DNA of 64,000 nucleotides from Ignelater luminosus (taxonomy: Eukaryota > Arthropoda > Insecta > Coleoptera > Elateridae): NCBI GenBank assembly GCA_011009095.1, contig VTPC01090686.1, forward strand, positions 62,001 to 126,000, written 5' to 3'. The position numbers and the translations under genes were made by a program. Positions 1 through 11,729 of this stretch are shown in pieces. The notes under the pieces were generated by a model. It ran no database searches. It was not told the origin of the DNA and saw nothing but the letters and a program-made list of their open reading frames with translations. Position 1 is the first letter of the stretch. Every line of letters starts with the position of its first letter.

Positions 1-560
1 AAGATCATACGTTGTCTCAAAAACAGGATGCAATTATTTGCTTTGCATTCCTCAACAGAAGTCAAACTTACTATGCCATATAACTGTTTTCCCTAAAGTG
101 CGTCGTTTCTGATATACAGTATGATAAAGTTTTACTAAAAATAAAAAGATTTCGACACCCTGTATTTCAAAAACTTGACTGAAAGAAGCTATGTGGCAAA
201 GTAGGTTTGACTTCTGCAAAGGACTGCAATACGAATAATTACTTTATGTGCCAAATCAATTGCTGATTCTGAAAATAAAAAAAATCTTTGATTCTCCAGG
301 GACGTAACAATTTTCCTTAGGGTAACGAACTAGTTCTTCCCCCCCTCCTTGCATTTTACGCCCCTGATAGGAATATCAAACACACGACTACGTAAAATAA
401 TAGACACCTTTAAGTAACAGGCATGTAGAAATTCTCATCCTAATATTTCTCCTTGTTTTTGGAGAAAGCAAAGAATTTTAAGTTAAACTTTGACACCCTC
501 TATATCTCGAAAACAATGTTTGTTGATTGTTTTCAGAGACACCCTGTATTACAGAGTTTA
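1..560. repeat. Dispersed foldback-type repeat, copy 1, truncated by the window edge
   Basis: This AT-rich segment carries short modules found again at 4440-4690, 40500-40860, 50190-51335 and 62340-62400. The modules are a 'gacaccctgtat' core followed by a 'ctcgaaaac' block (around 150, 490 and 535), a 'ccctaaagtgc' block (90) and a 'gccaaatcaattgctgatt' block (250). The core occurs in both orientations within the copy, as in the fuller copy at 50 kb. The small ORFs here share no family I recognise. It is probably a non-autonomous element. From 560 to 1010 I see only AT-rich unique sequence. Confidence 0.55.
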
Positions 561-1014
561 AAGCGTTCAAAGCTAAATCATGGTGATGACCTCCTCCTAT
601 ATTATTCCTCTAGCATACAGGATTCAATGGTGATTACAATATTGCAAATCAGTTGTTTATTTTGAGCCTCCCATTTCAATAACTGTATTGGTATAAAACA
701 AATCTTTGATATTCTATTACAACGAATATACTTTTCTTATGGTTTTACCAACGGCTTTTTCTTTAATTCTTACCACCTTAGAATTTTACAACTTAATTGA
801 TTTTTATTCTTTAATTTCAACCACATCGTATATGAACTGCTTAATTCTGACAAATTGTAAAGATTTCATTTTAGCATTGTAGATACTTTTTATAAAAATA
901 ATTTGAGAACATTTAATTTGGAAAATAATTTTGTATCAGAAAGTTCTTGTACTTCTTTGGATTGTTAATAGAAAGTAACTTAGGTTTACTGTTATCTCAC
1001 TGTCTAGCGGCGAT

Positions 1015-1480
1015 TCATTTTAAGCCAGCATGGGTCGAACTTTTCAGGCATAGCCCAACTGGAAAAAAACTTGATGCGGCCCGAAAAACTCCGATAACTT
1101 CCTGATCAGCCCGACAGAGAAGCCCGAAGAGCCAAACAGTCCAGAAGCCCTGACAGGCCGAAATGGCTCGACAGACCCAAGAGCTCCTACAGAACCAAGA
1201 GATCGAAACGACCCGATAGACCCGAAGGACCGAGAAGTCCAAAAGGGTCGACAGGCTCTAGAGGTCCCAATGCTTGACAGACCCAGAAGCCCGAAGGGCC
1301 GAGCAGTCCAAAAAGTCCAATAGGCCCGTATGGTTCGACAGGTCCGAGAAGCTCCAACAGCTCGACAGGCCCTACAAGACAGAACGGCTCGAAAAGCCCG
1401 ATACATTTTTAAACTGAGGCCCGGTCTGACCCGAGCCGCGTAAAGGGCCGACTAGAAAACTCGGCCTGTGCAGGCCTCTA
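1015..1480. repeat. GC-rich degenerate minisatellite array, copy 1
   Basis: This is a GC-rich block in AT-rich surroundings, built from a very degenerate 9-10 base module of the type 'cccgacaggcccgagaag'. The same family recurs at 11730-12480 (opposite orientation) and 38440-39180. All three end in a related non-repetitive boundary: 'aaactgaggcccggtc' here at about 1411 and again at about 39122. The periodicity opens long ORFs on the minus strand, for instance 120 codons at 1044-1406. Their translations are low-complexity R/A/C/F/S runs and are artefacts of the repeat. No gene is called. Confidence 0.75.
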
Positions 1481-2049
1481 ACTCATTTAACAGACAGATC
1501 TAAAATGCAACTCAATTCATTAGCAAACAACAAAATGAAAAGAGTAAAGAAGTGTAAGGTAATGCTCCTTCAGAAGCAGACTAAAAGTATTTGATAGGTT
1601 CTGTAGTCTTCATTGCAAAGCTGATCATTGAAGTTTGAGGCTCGCATCTAATTCTTGATGTCCATTGAGGTAATCCTGTAAAGTTTCAAAATCTCTTTAT
1701 ACTAGCAATGTTAACTATCCATGCAGGGATGTGAAGTAGTCTTTGGAGTCATCTTGAGAGATTTATTTCCTGATGTAATATACATAACGAAGTTCAATGA
1801 GCCAAAGGGTTCAAGCCGTTTTAAAATCCAGCAGAACCTCTGTTTACTCATGGAGGACAAGACCACAGTTCTGATAATTCGAAGTCCATGTAAATAATCA
1901 TTAAATTTCCTAAATACTCCTTTTTCTTCTTCAGGGGTATAATTAACAACATGTAGTGATGATAATTGCCCAGTCTTCTTCAAAATAGAATTTGCAGGTT
2001 TTCCGAAGATAAAAAGTGATTATTTTTACTACTATTATTAAAGAAAAGA
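1481..2049. other. Intergenic, no gene recognised
   Basis: The stretch holds one 90-codon minus-strand ORF (1711-1983) without a recognisable domain. It could be a relic of a transposon ORF, but I cannot place it in a family. Confidence 0.3.
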
Positions 2050-2335
2050 AAACTAACTTCCTAACCTCACTTTCTTTAACAATGACAACTAACTTTTTAA
2101 CCTCAGTTTGACATTGACAGCTAAATAAATTGACAAAATAATATTATAAATAAAACCAAAAATAAGCTAATTTACAAAATTTCAACAAGTAATATAAATC
2201 ATTTTGTATGGGTTGGTTTTAAAATGCTTAAAATTCCTAATTTTCAACAGAAATCGTGACAATTTTGATTTTTGAAAATATTATATTATTTTCTCTGTAA
2301 AATTGATGTATGGTAAGATTTTAGAGGTTCTTCAT
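2050..2335 (+). repeat. Left arm of a ~300 bp inverted repeat
   Basis: This segment matches the reverse complement of 6400-6720 at roughly 80% by eye. Shared blocks in order are 'cctaacctcactttctttaa', 'cctcagtttgacattgacag', 'aataagctaatttac', 'aaatcattttg' and a final 'gtatggtaag'. The arms enclose about 4.1 kb. They may be the ends of one long-TIR element or two copies of a smaller repeat in opposite orientation. Confidence 0.65.
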
Positions 2336-2583
2336 ATTTTTTTTTCAATTTTCTTGTCAAAATAAAATCTCACAATATTTTTATTCGCGTTATCATATAT
2401 TCTTAAAAAACTAATCTGCAACCTTAAATACAAAGTGCGTAAAGTTTCATTCAGAATTTCTTACTTACAGTGCAAAAGTGCATTCAGTAATTTTTAATGT
2501 AAAATTCTTTTTCGACAGAAACCGAGCTCTAATTCCAATTCCCAATAATATTGTGATCTTTTTGTTTTTATTTAAATTATTAT

Positions 2584-2618
2584 CCAGTATTTAGTCCATA
2601 CGTTAAATACGGTACTGG
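2584..2618. repeat. 35 bp imperfect hairpin, copy 1
   Basis: The segment begins CCAGTA and ends TACTGG, with a common core 'tttagtccatacgtt'. A second 35 bp copy lies at 3250-3284. The two end stems differ by paired substitutions that keep base pairing. Function unknown. Confidence 0.5.
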
Positions 2619-3249
2619 ATTTCAAAATATTTTGCTGATACTGCTCGAAAGCGATTTATAAGTAGGTGTTGATAAGTGAACTATATTTTTGAGATTCATT
2701 TCAGGACATTTATAGGAAACCTAAATATTGTTTGAATGAAAGAAAAGAAGCTAGAGACATTACCGCAAATCTATAGATGTTCTATGTATTAAACTATTAA
2801 ATCTATCTTATCAACGACTTTTAGAGTGAAATGAAGAGCACACAAACATGGCGGGAAGCCGAGGGAAATTTAAATTTATCTTTACATTAAGAAGACGATA
2901 TAGAGCGAGTTTAAAAAAACCAATTGATTAAATGTGTATACAGTGCATTTTTTTTATCACTGGCCATAGGGATTCCCGTGTTAAAATATCTAACCCATAT
3001 TAACTTTTGTTAGGATGAAGGTTTAGACTTGAAATTTTTACACAATGTAATTTGGAACTTCTTTTTTTAATTATCCTGAAGATTATGCCTTTAAAATAAA
3101 AAGTAGTGCTTCACGAAAATTAAAATGTTTATGTGTCTGATCTTTTTTGAGGCATTCCATTTTTTTTCAAAATGAAGAGAAATCTTCACTTCTAGCAACA
3201 CTGTAGTATTCGTGTAAAAAAAATCTATTTTGTTTTATTAATTCATCCT

Positions 3250-3284
3250 CCGATATTTAGTCCATACGTTGAATATGGTATCGG
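3250..3284. repeat. 35 bp imperfect hairpin, copy 2
   Basis: The segment begins CCGATA and ends TATCGG around the same 'tttagtccatacgtt' core as 2584-2618. Relative to copy 1 two stem pairs have switched (A-T to G-C and G-C to A-T) while the stem stays complementary. Confidence 0.5.
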
Positions 3285-3984
3285 ATTTAAAAAATTAATT
3301 GCTATTATAAGTCTATTGAAAAATATTGTTCTCGATGCTTGGGAAACTAATCTTTTAGAAGAATTTATAAGAAGCTTGTAAATAAATCTAATGCAAGTAA
3401 CAACCCGGCACCATCCACCGGCAACTTCTATATTTCCTTTTTTAGTTACAAGGTAGGTATCTATTCTTTTCGTATTTATTCTTTAAAAAATATTGTTAGC
3501 TTTTATTGTATTTATTTATAATTCTTTCTGCTTGTTTTAAGTGCACCTTATCTATATTTTATGTTCATTTAAATAGAATTGAAAAAAAACTATTTTTAAT
3601 TCACAGTCTGTGTAACACAGAAAGATAGTAGAAACCACGATTCTTATTCTAAATATCTCTTTTGACAATTAAAAGTTTTTCAAGATTATTCTTCATAAGA
3701 TACGGAAGAGACAGAAATCTAAATTAAATTATCTATTCCTTTAATAAAGTTCTTCTTATGTATTGTATTTCTTCTTTGTAAATAGCATTTTTCCTTGTTT
3801 CTGTTATGTAGGATGGGTTGCATATATTGCAGACTTTGTGAACATATTTATCCTTATCAACAAAAGCCTTTGTTAATGTTTTATAGTTTATTTCATGATG
3901 TGTATCATAAAATTAACAAAGATTTAAAAGTTACAACAGATATTAAATGTGTTTTCACAAATACACAAATGTCAAACACTATGT

Positions 3985-4395
3985 ATTATTACACTGTCTC
4001 TTTCTTCGTACTTTCTTATTATATTGTCTTTTAGATCTTCTATTCTATGCACGGGACTTCTGAATACTGAATTTTCTAAATATCGGAAAAGCAAAAAATC
4101 AAATGGGGTTAGATCACAAGAACGTGATGGAAATCTGTTCTTGCTTATTAACCTGTCGCCGAAGAACTCATGAAGATAATTTAATGTTTCTTAGACAACG
4201 TGCGGTCTGAGAGAGTCCTGTTGAAAGAAACCATTTTGGAGCTCGTCATGATGAAGTTCATTAATTAATTGTTGCAAAATAGTGTTTTTAAAAGCGGCAA
4301 CATTTAAATTGTCCTCAAAAAACAGCGCGATAATTCTTCGCCTTAACGTTGCTAATCACACGCTAAATTTTAGTGGATGCAGTAGGGCTTCTCTA
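3985..4395 (-). pseudogene. Tc1/mariner-superfamily transposase fragment
   Basis: Read on the minus strand, the segment translates in pieces to a DDE transposase C-terminal half. Visible are a 'FFQQDS' block at the second catalytic Asp, then 'FFGDRLISKN', then 'DLTPFDFLLF' around the third acidic position. In-frame stops and a degraded 'RPHV' after the Asp show it is dead. The same transposase type is seen at 30255-31345. Only the catalytic C-terminal half is recognisable and no terminal repeats were found. Confidence 0.6.
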
Positions 4396-4439
4396 TAAAA
4401 CAATGCGCGTTATCAAGGCTCCATTATTGTTGAGTACTA

Positions 4440-4690
4440 ATGGTACTAGTCCGCCCCGAATTCCTCACCTGTAATAGGTACCTATATCGAGCAGAGCTCC
4501 GTAAAACAGTACCCGCCCTTAGTAACAAGCACGTAAAAAATTTCATTCCGATATTTTGAAAAAAAAAAGAAATTTTTAATAAAACTTTGACACCCAGTAT
4601 CTCGAAAACAGTGCACTTTAGAAAAAAAAGTCATATAACAAGAAATATTTAATTTTTGTCAAGAAATGTGCCTGTCAAATATTTTTTCTA
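4440..4690 (+). repeat. Dispersed foldback-type repeat, copy 2 (partial)
   Basis: The segment carries 'taacaagcacgtaaaaaa', 'aataaaactttgacaccc' and 'agtatctcgaaaacagtgca' in the same order as the copies at 1-560, 40500-40860 and 51150-51310. Only one arm is present here. Confidence 0.55.
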
Positions 4691-4757
4691 ACACCGTATT
4701 CGAAAGTAAGCTTTTCTTTATTCATTTTGCTATGGAAACTAGATTTTTACTTGACAA

Positions 4758-4811
4758 GTCAGAAAAGTACTTTACCGTACTAGTACTAGTACGGTAAAGC
4801 ACTTTCCTGAC
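4758..4811. repeat. 54 bp near-perfect palindrome with GTCAG...CTGAC ends
   Basis: The sequence reads GTCAGAAAAG, then 'tactttaccgtactag', then its complement back to CTTTCCTGAC. It can form a nearly loop-free hairpin. Its ends match those of the 100 bp hairpin at 5644-5743, so the two look like members of one small foldback family. Confidence 0.6.
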
Positions 4812-5148
4812 TCAAAGAAAATAAGTACAAACTTCAAGAAAATATTAATTTATTCTTCTTCTGGAGGTGTACATGAAAACTCTTCACTATCACTTTTACT
4901 CATTTTTAAGAAATACAAAACCAAAATTGCGAATAATTACATAATTACCTACGCAACACCAACGCCAACAGGTTTTTAATTTATTTGATTTCTGCGTTTA
5001 TATCACTTTAAATATGTAAATGCAAAAAACTGTTTACAAATAAATACTGTTCAACTTTATTTACACATTATTTATGAAATGCATTTTATTATTAATATTT
5101 AATACAAATTTAAAGTGCTGCCATGCAAATACTGAAATTTGACAGTTT

Positions 5149-5232
5149 CAACAAATGAAGAATTTGGTTGTTTGGTTACAGATATTGACTTCTAATCAGG
5201 AGATCCGGGTTCGACGCCTGCTGTTGTGACTA
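5149..5232 (+). pseudogene. tRNA-Arg(TCT)-like relic (tRNA pseudogene or SINE head)
   Basis: An anticodon-arm-like block 'gacttctaatcag' carries the loop CTTCTAA with TCT as its centre. It is followed by 'agatccgggttcgacgcc', which contains a B-box-like GGTTCGA and resembles the variable and T arms of eukaryotic tRNA-Arg(TCT). The anticodon stem is partly paired (A-G mismatch at the base), the T stem has mismatches and no clean acceptor stem forms. It is therefore a decayed tRNA or the tRNA-derived head of a SINE rather than a working tRNA. Confidence 0.4.
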
Positions 5233-5643
5233 GTAATTTCTTTCTCTTTTTTTTAAATCTTTATTTGACATCTCCTTTTTGCAATAATTAACTAGAATAA
5301 TTCTACTTATAAAAAAACTTAATAATATAAAAATTAAAGTAAATATCCGAATGGCCACATTCTTCCATCCCTAAGATTTGCCAATTATAGTAATATTTAA
5401 AGTACATGACCTTACATTTAAAAATTAATTCATTAAGAATATGCAGTATAAATAAATCAACTATTAGAAAATCTCAATTATAAACACATTTAGTTCCATC
5501 CTGAACATTTTTACATATTTACCGTAAAATCAACTGGGAAGATAATAAAATAACAAGTTGGTATACTTATATGTAAGACACCACCCTATATGTGATTACG
5601 GCATTAAAAAAACCGGTGTTAGAAAAAATATTGTACGTAACAT

Positions 5644-5743
5644 GTCAGTAAAGCGTCTTTACTGGACTTGCAGACTTCTAAGACAAGCCGACGGCTCGTC
5701 TTGGAATCTGTCTGCTCGTCCAGTAAAGTATCGCTTTTCTGAC
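5644..5743. repeat. 100 bp hairpin with GTCAG...CTGAC ends
   Basis: The left half (GTCAGTAAAGCG, 'tttactggac', 'aagacaagcc') is mirrored by the right half ('ggctcgtctt', 'gtccagtaaag', CGCTTTTCTGAC) with a loop of about 3 bases. It shares termini with the 54 bp palindrome at 4758-4811. It may be a miniature foldback element; a small hairpin RNA is possible but nothing supports expression. Confidence 0.6.
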
Positions 5744-5787
5744 TAGTTGCGTTAACTACTATTACTCATTTTTAAAACACGCGTATA

Positions 5788-6350
5788 CAGGGTGTTCCGT
5801 TTAATAGTTTACACACAATTATCTGGAAACCATTAAAGTTATTAGGCTAAACTTTTGTATTCTGGTAGAATTTGACCTCTACAGTATAAAAATCAAATTA
5901 GAACATTTTCATAAAGTTGTGTATAAATAAGTTGAAATAAATAATTAAAAACATTCGGTGTTACATCAATTATAAAATATGATAATAAAACAGATTAATA
6001 GTATAAATCGATGATTACAAAGCGACGATTAGAACATTTTTTAGAACAACTATAGTCACACCGGAAACGACGTCAACGTTTGATCATTTGTTAAATGGAA
6101 CCTCTACTTTTTTATTGCTTCTCTTCAGTGGAATAAAGGACTGGCATAAAAAAACCTAGCTACCAAAAAGTGAGTTACCTGAACTGTTTGTCGAAATTCT
6201 GAAGAAACTGGAAAAAGATGTAGTGACCAATATAAAAAAGTAGATCAGATACAAACATTGAATTCTTTACCTCAGAAAACACAATAAATAATACTCATCG
6301 TAGAATGTCATAGTGCAAAGCTTTAACTATCGATTGGTTACATCCTGTAT
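5788..6350. repeat. Possible small element bounded by TACAGGGTGT / ACATCCTGTA
   Basis: A 'tacagggtgt' at the left and 'acatcctgta' at the right form short imperfect inverted ends about 560 bp apart. 'Tacagggtg'-type ends also occur at 21187 and 51362. The interior has no recognised coding sequence. Confidence 0.3.
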
Positions 6351-6399
6351 ATTAAGAAAAACTTTGTAATAAAACTTTCTATATAAATAATCGAGCACC

Positions 6400-6720
6400 T
6401 CTGAAGACTTACCATACACCCTAATCTTTGCATACACCAATTTTACAAAGAAGAAAATAAAATATTCTCAAACGTTAAAATTGCCAAGATTTCTGTTGGA
6501 AATGAGGAATTCTAAATATTTTAAAACTAACTAATGCAAAATGATTTAGATCACCTGCTGGAATTTAGTAAATTAGCTTATTGTTGGTTTTTATTTATTA
6601 TAATTATTATTTTAATTTGTCAACTTATTTAGCTGTCAATGTCAAACTGAGGTTAGAAAGTTAGTTGCCAATATCAAAGAAAGTGAGGTTAGTAAGTTAG
6701 TTGTCAGTGTCAAAACAAAC
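6400..6720 (-). repeat. Right arm of a ~300 bp inverted repeat
   Basis: This is the reverse-complement partner of 2050-2335. It also contains an internal near-duplication of a ~35 bp module, 'gaggttagaaagttagttgc' followed by 'gaggttagtaagttagttgt', matching the two 'aactaact' modules of the left arm. From 6720 to 7400 the sequence is AT-rich with no recognisable gene. Confidence 0.65.
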
Positions 6721-7404
6721 TAAAATAAAAATCTTTTATTTAATGGGTTTATCTCATTTTTCAAATAGACAAGAGATTATAGAGGGAAGAGAGACTGGAT
6801 TAACAAGTACCTAGTGTTGTGCTAAATACATTTTTGCTGTTCCTATATAAAATATTGTTATAATCTTAGATGTGTATTTAATGGATATAAATATTATCAT
6901 TTCTGAAATTTCTAAATTAATAAGTACAGTGTATTAAGGACATACGTACATACCTGTATGTTATTTTTTTTGTTGCCTACAAGCAATGCTTAGGCAAAAG
7001 TATTTTATTTCATGTTTATATACTGTATTTTAACTTCTTTAATAATAATAATTTTAATTTTTTGTGTTCGGAAAACTTCAAAAATTGTTTCTTCATTTTA
7101 GGATATTGTGAGAATTTTATTTATTGAAGAAATATGAAAAATATACACTTTTTTCTCTTAATATACGAGATTTTGTCTCGTATTTGAATATGTAATTTGA
7201 GATATGAGATTGGGCTCAAAAATAATATGAGACTCATATGAAAAATGGGAGATCTGTCAACCTTAATAATAATGCAAATAAAATAATAAAAAAACCGCAA
7301 CAACTTTTTATATAATAAAATCCGGCAGATATACATAGTTAAATGACAATTCTAATAATGTACTGTAAAAATATCTATACATATATCATTGGTACATAAT
7401 CTGA

Positions 7405-8341
7405 TTAGCTGTGCTTATCTAGAAATGCCTTACAGCATCGTAAGCATTGTTGATAGCATTTTTCAAAGCCCTCCAATCCTGTATCCTGAAATAAATAATT
7501 TGTAGTGATAATAATAATAATAATAATAATTAATAACCATAAGCGAGATGTATCAGAAGGGTCTTACATAAACTATATATTTTACTACAGATAGATAGGC
7601 AACACATTAGGCAAATTTTCAAATGGTAAATCTTTTTGTTTAATTATCAATATTGACAATTAAGGTTACGATCATTTGTCAATATTGACAATTAAGGTTA
7701 TGATCATTTGTCAATATTGACAATTTAGGTTATGATGTAACTTGGTATTGCACTCTGTATAAACTAAAATAAAACTTTAAAATAAAAGTTTTTTTTCGTT
7801 TCCCCCTGTACATGTCACTTAAAATTTGAAACTTACAAAATAAGGATCTCTTATAATTCTATCTTCTTCAGTATCAAAATCACTTAATAAAAGTATCTTT
7901 GCTTTACAATTCTTTGGTGCCATTTCTTTCAACTTTACAACATTCTTTTCATCGACTCCTAATATATAATCAAATTTATTAAAATCTTCATCCTTTATCT
8001 AAAGACTAAAATCAGAAACACTTGCATGTAAAAACTGTAATTAAATATAAACCTGTTTTGATCTTCCATTATATTCAATTGAATGATTTCTAAGTGCTTC
8101 TACAGCCCTCCAGTCGGTTGGTTTTCCTATATGCCAAACTCCAATAGCTGCACTATTAACTTCCCATTTATATTGTATTCCTCTTTCTTTAATTATATGG
8201 GCGAAAATAGCTTCTGCCGTTGGAGATCGACAAATGTTAGCTACAGAATTAAAGATTTTTATTATAACAACTCATGCTTTCTTTTAATATCATCTATTTC
8301 TTACCTGAACACACAAAAAGTATACTTTGTGGATAAGACAT
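7405..8341 (-). CDS. Low-molecular-weight protein tyrosine phosphatase (ACP1/Primo family)
   Basis: A cytosolic enzyme that hydrolyses phosphotyrosine through a phosphocysteine intermediate. Four minus-strand exons reconstruct to 155 residues, the family's usual length: 8341-8305, 8240-8053, 7998-7837 and 7485-7405 (stop included), all with GT-AG introns and consistent phase. The P-loop C-SANIC-R is at residues 11-17, followed by SPTAEAIF; Cys11 is the nucleophile and Arg17 binds phosphate. The general-acid Asp126 lies in RDPYF at the end of exon 3. The C-terminal 'GLEGFEKCYQQC' block is typical of the family. The usual P-loop Gly after Cys-X is Ala here. The start codon lies six codons before the conserved beta strand. 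The gene is divergent from Atg8, 600 bp apart. The large third intron holds a minisatellite. Only the exon 3 acceptor is slightly uncertain. Confidence 0.93.
7507..7530. repeat. (TAA)n microsatellite
   Basis: About eight ATA/TAA units, with one slip, lie in the last intron of the phosphatase gene. Confidence 0.85.
7646..7737. repeat. Three-copy ~32 bp minisatellite with a palindromic core
   Basis: Three tandem units of about 32 bp sit in the third intron of the phosphatase gene. Each unit carries the palindrome TCAATATTGA followed by 'caattaaggttatgatc'; where the flank is complete the palindrome extends to 16 bp (TTGTCAATATTGACAA). The units are nearly identical, so the expansion is recent or maintained. 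Confidence 0.8.
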
Positions 8342-9690
<1,349 letters not shown>

Positions 9691-9857
9691 TTAATTTATC
9701 GACATTTTAATTATGTAACATTTATATAGAAATTACAATCAGTTAATTATTATTGATTTTATTTACTTTTTTTTCCCTTTTCTTTGTTCTTTCACTGAAT
9801 ATTAGATCTATTAAGCTAAGAACTGGTATAGTTTGTTATATGGATCATCAAACTATG

Positions 9858-9863
9858 AATAAA
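9858..9863 (+). terminator. Candidate poly(A) signal of Atg8
   Basis: An AATAAA lies about 170 bp after the Atg8 stop codon. From here to 11700 I see only AT-rich sequence, with no recognisable gene on either strand. A 'gtatacaggatg' at 11080 may be a repeat end. Confidence 0.4.
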
Positions 9864-11729
9864 ATTAACATCAGTGATGATACAAACATCAATTTACACT
9901 TTTGGCTGTGTGCAGCTGCGAGAATGTCTTCAAAGCTATACGAAAAAGGTTGTGTTTTTGAAGTTTGTATTGTTATAGATGATATTGATGTTTTAATTGT
10001 AATATTACTCAAATGTAAAACGTAAAGTAAATCCTTTACATTCTGCCTGTTCGCCTTGTGAATATTAATAGAAGAAAAAGGATTTTCTTACGAATTTATA
10101 AATTTATTTAAGAAATTAATTCTTTTGATGTGTAAAACTGACATGTGCTTTTATAGGGTCTGTTTGTGGTAGATCATTAACGATGCAAAAAAGTGTGAAG
10201 ATAAAAAGCACATCAATCTTTGTTGAAGTATTTTGCATTTTATTAATATAGCTTGGAATATGATAGTATAAGAGGTGTAGAATAAGTGTAAAAATATATA
10301 TAAAAATATTAAAAATTTTAAAAATCCATTTGTTGCATTTTCTTCTAAGGTATCCAAAGATAAACAATTACAATTGGTTTTTAATTGCAAAGTTAATTCC
10401 GCTTTACATAAATTGCAAATAACTGGAAGTTGTGACAATATTTAAAATATTTGTAAAGAATTAGTCTGTTTACCTGAAAATTATGTAAAATTACAATAAG
10501 CTAGGATAACCTTAAAAACACGCAAAATATATAGATACTTTTCGAATCCATAAATATATTATGAAATTGTCTGCATGTTTTTAGTAAAATTATCTGAGGT
10601 GTGTATTAAATTCAAAATTATTAGTAGCTCCTGACTAAACATAACTAAATGCATACTGCAACTGTCAAATTATAACCTAAAATTACTCTAACCTAAAAAT
10701 AGAAAAAGCTTTGTTTCTAAAGAGAAAAACATTAATTTTATATTTTCTTCTTTAGAATTTGAATATTTATAAACATTACTCTGATTAACTTTTTTTTTGT
10801 ATTTGTTAATTGTTTAATGGAATAGTTGCTATTTAGAAATTTATCACTGTTTTAACTATTCTAGTTTGAGATACTAGTTTTTAAAAATATGTATTAGTAA
10901 TTAGTATTTTATTCATAATTAAATTCTGCTTTTAAAATATGTGATTTGTTTTACGGAAATTTTCGCCACAAGTAATCGATTACATTAAAATTAAGTTAAA
11001 AAAAATACACTCAAAAGGATTGAAAAGTCGGATTATTAATGATTGCTTTGCAAAAAAGATAAAGTCTGGTTTATAAAAATGTATACAGGATGTTAATAAA
11101 CAATACTAACAGACTGTTGATAAGATAAATTCCTGGTGAGAAATATTTTTAAATGGTTAATTCGTCTTGTTACGGAGTAATCAGTCTTCAAAAGTTGACT
11201 TTTGGGTGCATAATCATTATTTGACAAAATATCAAAATTCTTATTAAAAGAAATTGCCTTAAAGATGTTCCAAACTTACTTTTCATTATATGGGGTGTAC
11301 TCTATACCCGAGATACCTTACGTCGGTAGAAAAATAAAAAGAAACTTTTAATATAATGTGTCTCAGCTGCAGAGAACACTCTGTATGATCAAAAGTAGTT
11401 TGAAACACACAGAAGGTATTTCCCTACAATTCTTAGAAAACTGATATTCTGCCAGATAACGACAATGCATACAAAAGTTAACCTGCCTGCAGGCAATTTT
11501 GAATGCCAATTATTTCATAACTGAGATGAATTGACCATAGGTTCAGGAAAAACCTATGATAGTTAGAAATCTACCCTATCAGTTGAATAATACTATATTT
11601 AGCTTATACTCAATTTTTTAATAGTTAAAACTTCGATCTTTGAATCAAATAAGTCAGTATATGAATACCTAAATAAATGACAAACCAAAATTCGTTTTCC
11701 ACTGTTTATAAGCAAATTGTAGAAGACGG

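Noticed and set aside
5149..5232. Functional tRNA-Arg gene
   Set aside because: The acceptor stem does not pair and the T and anticodon stems have mismatches, so only a relic is supported.
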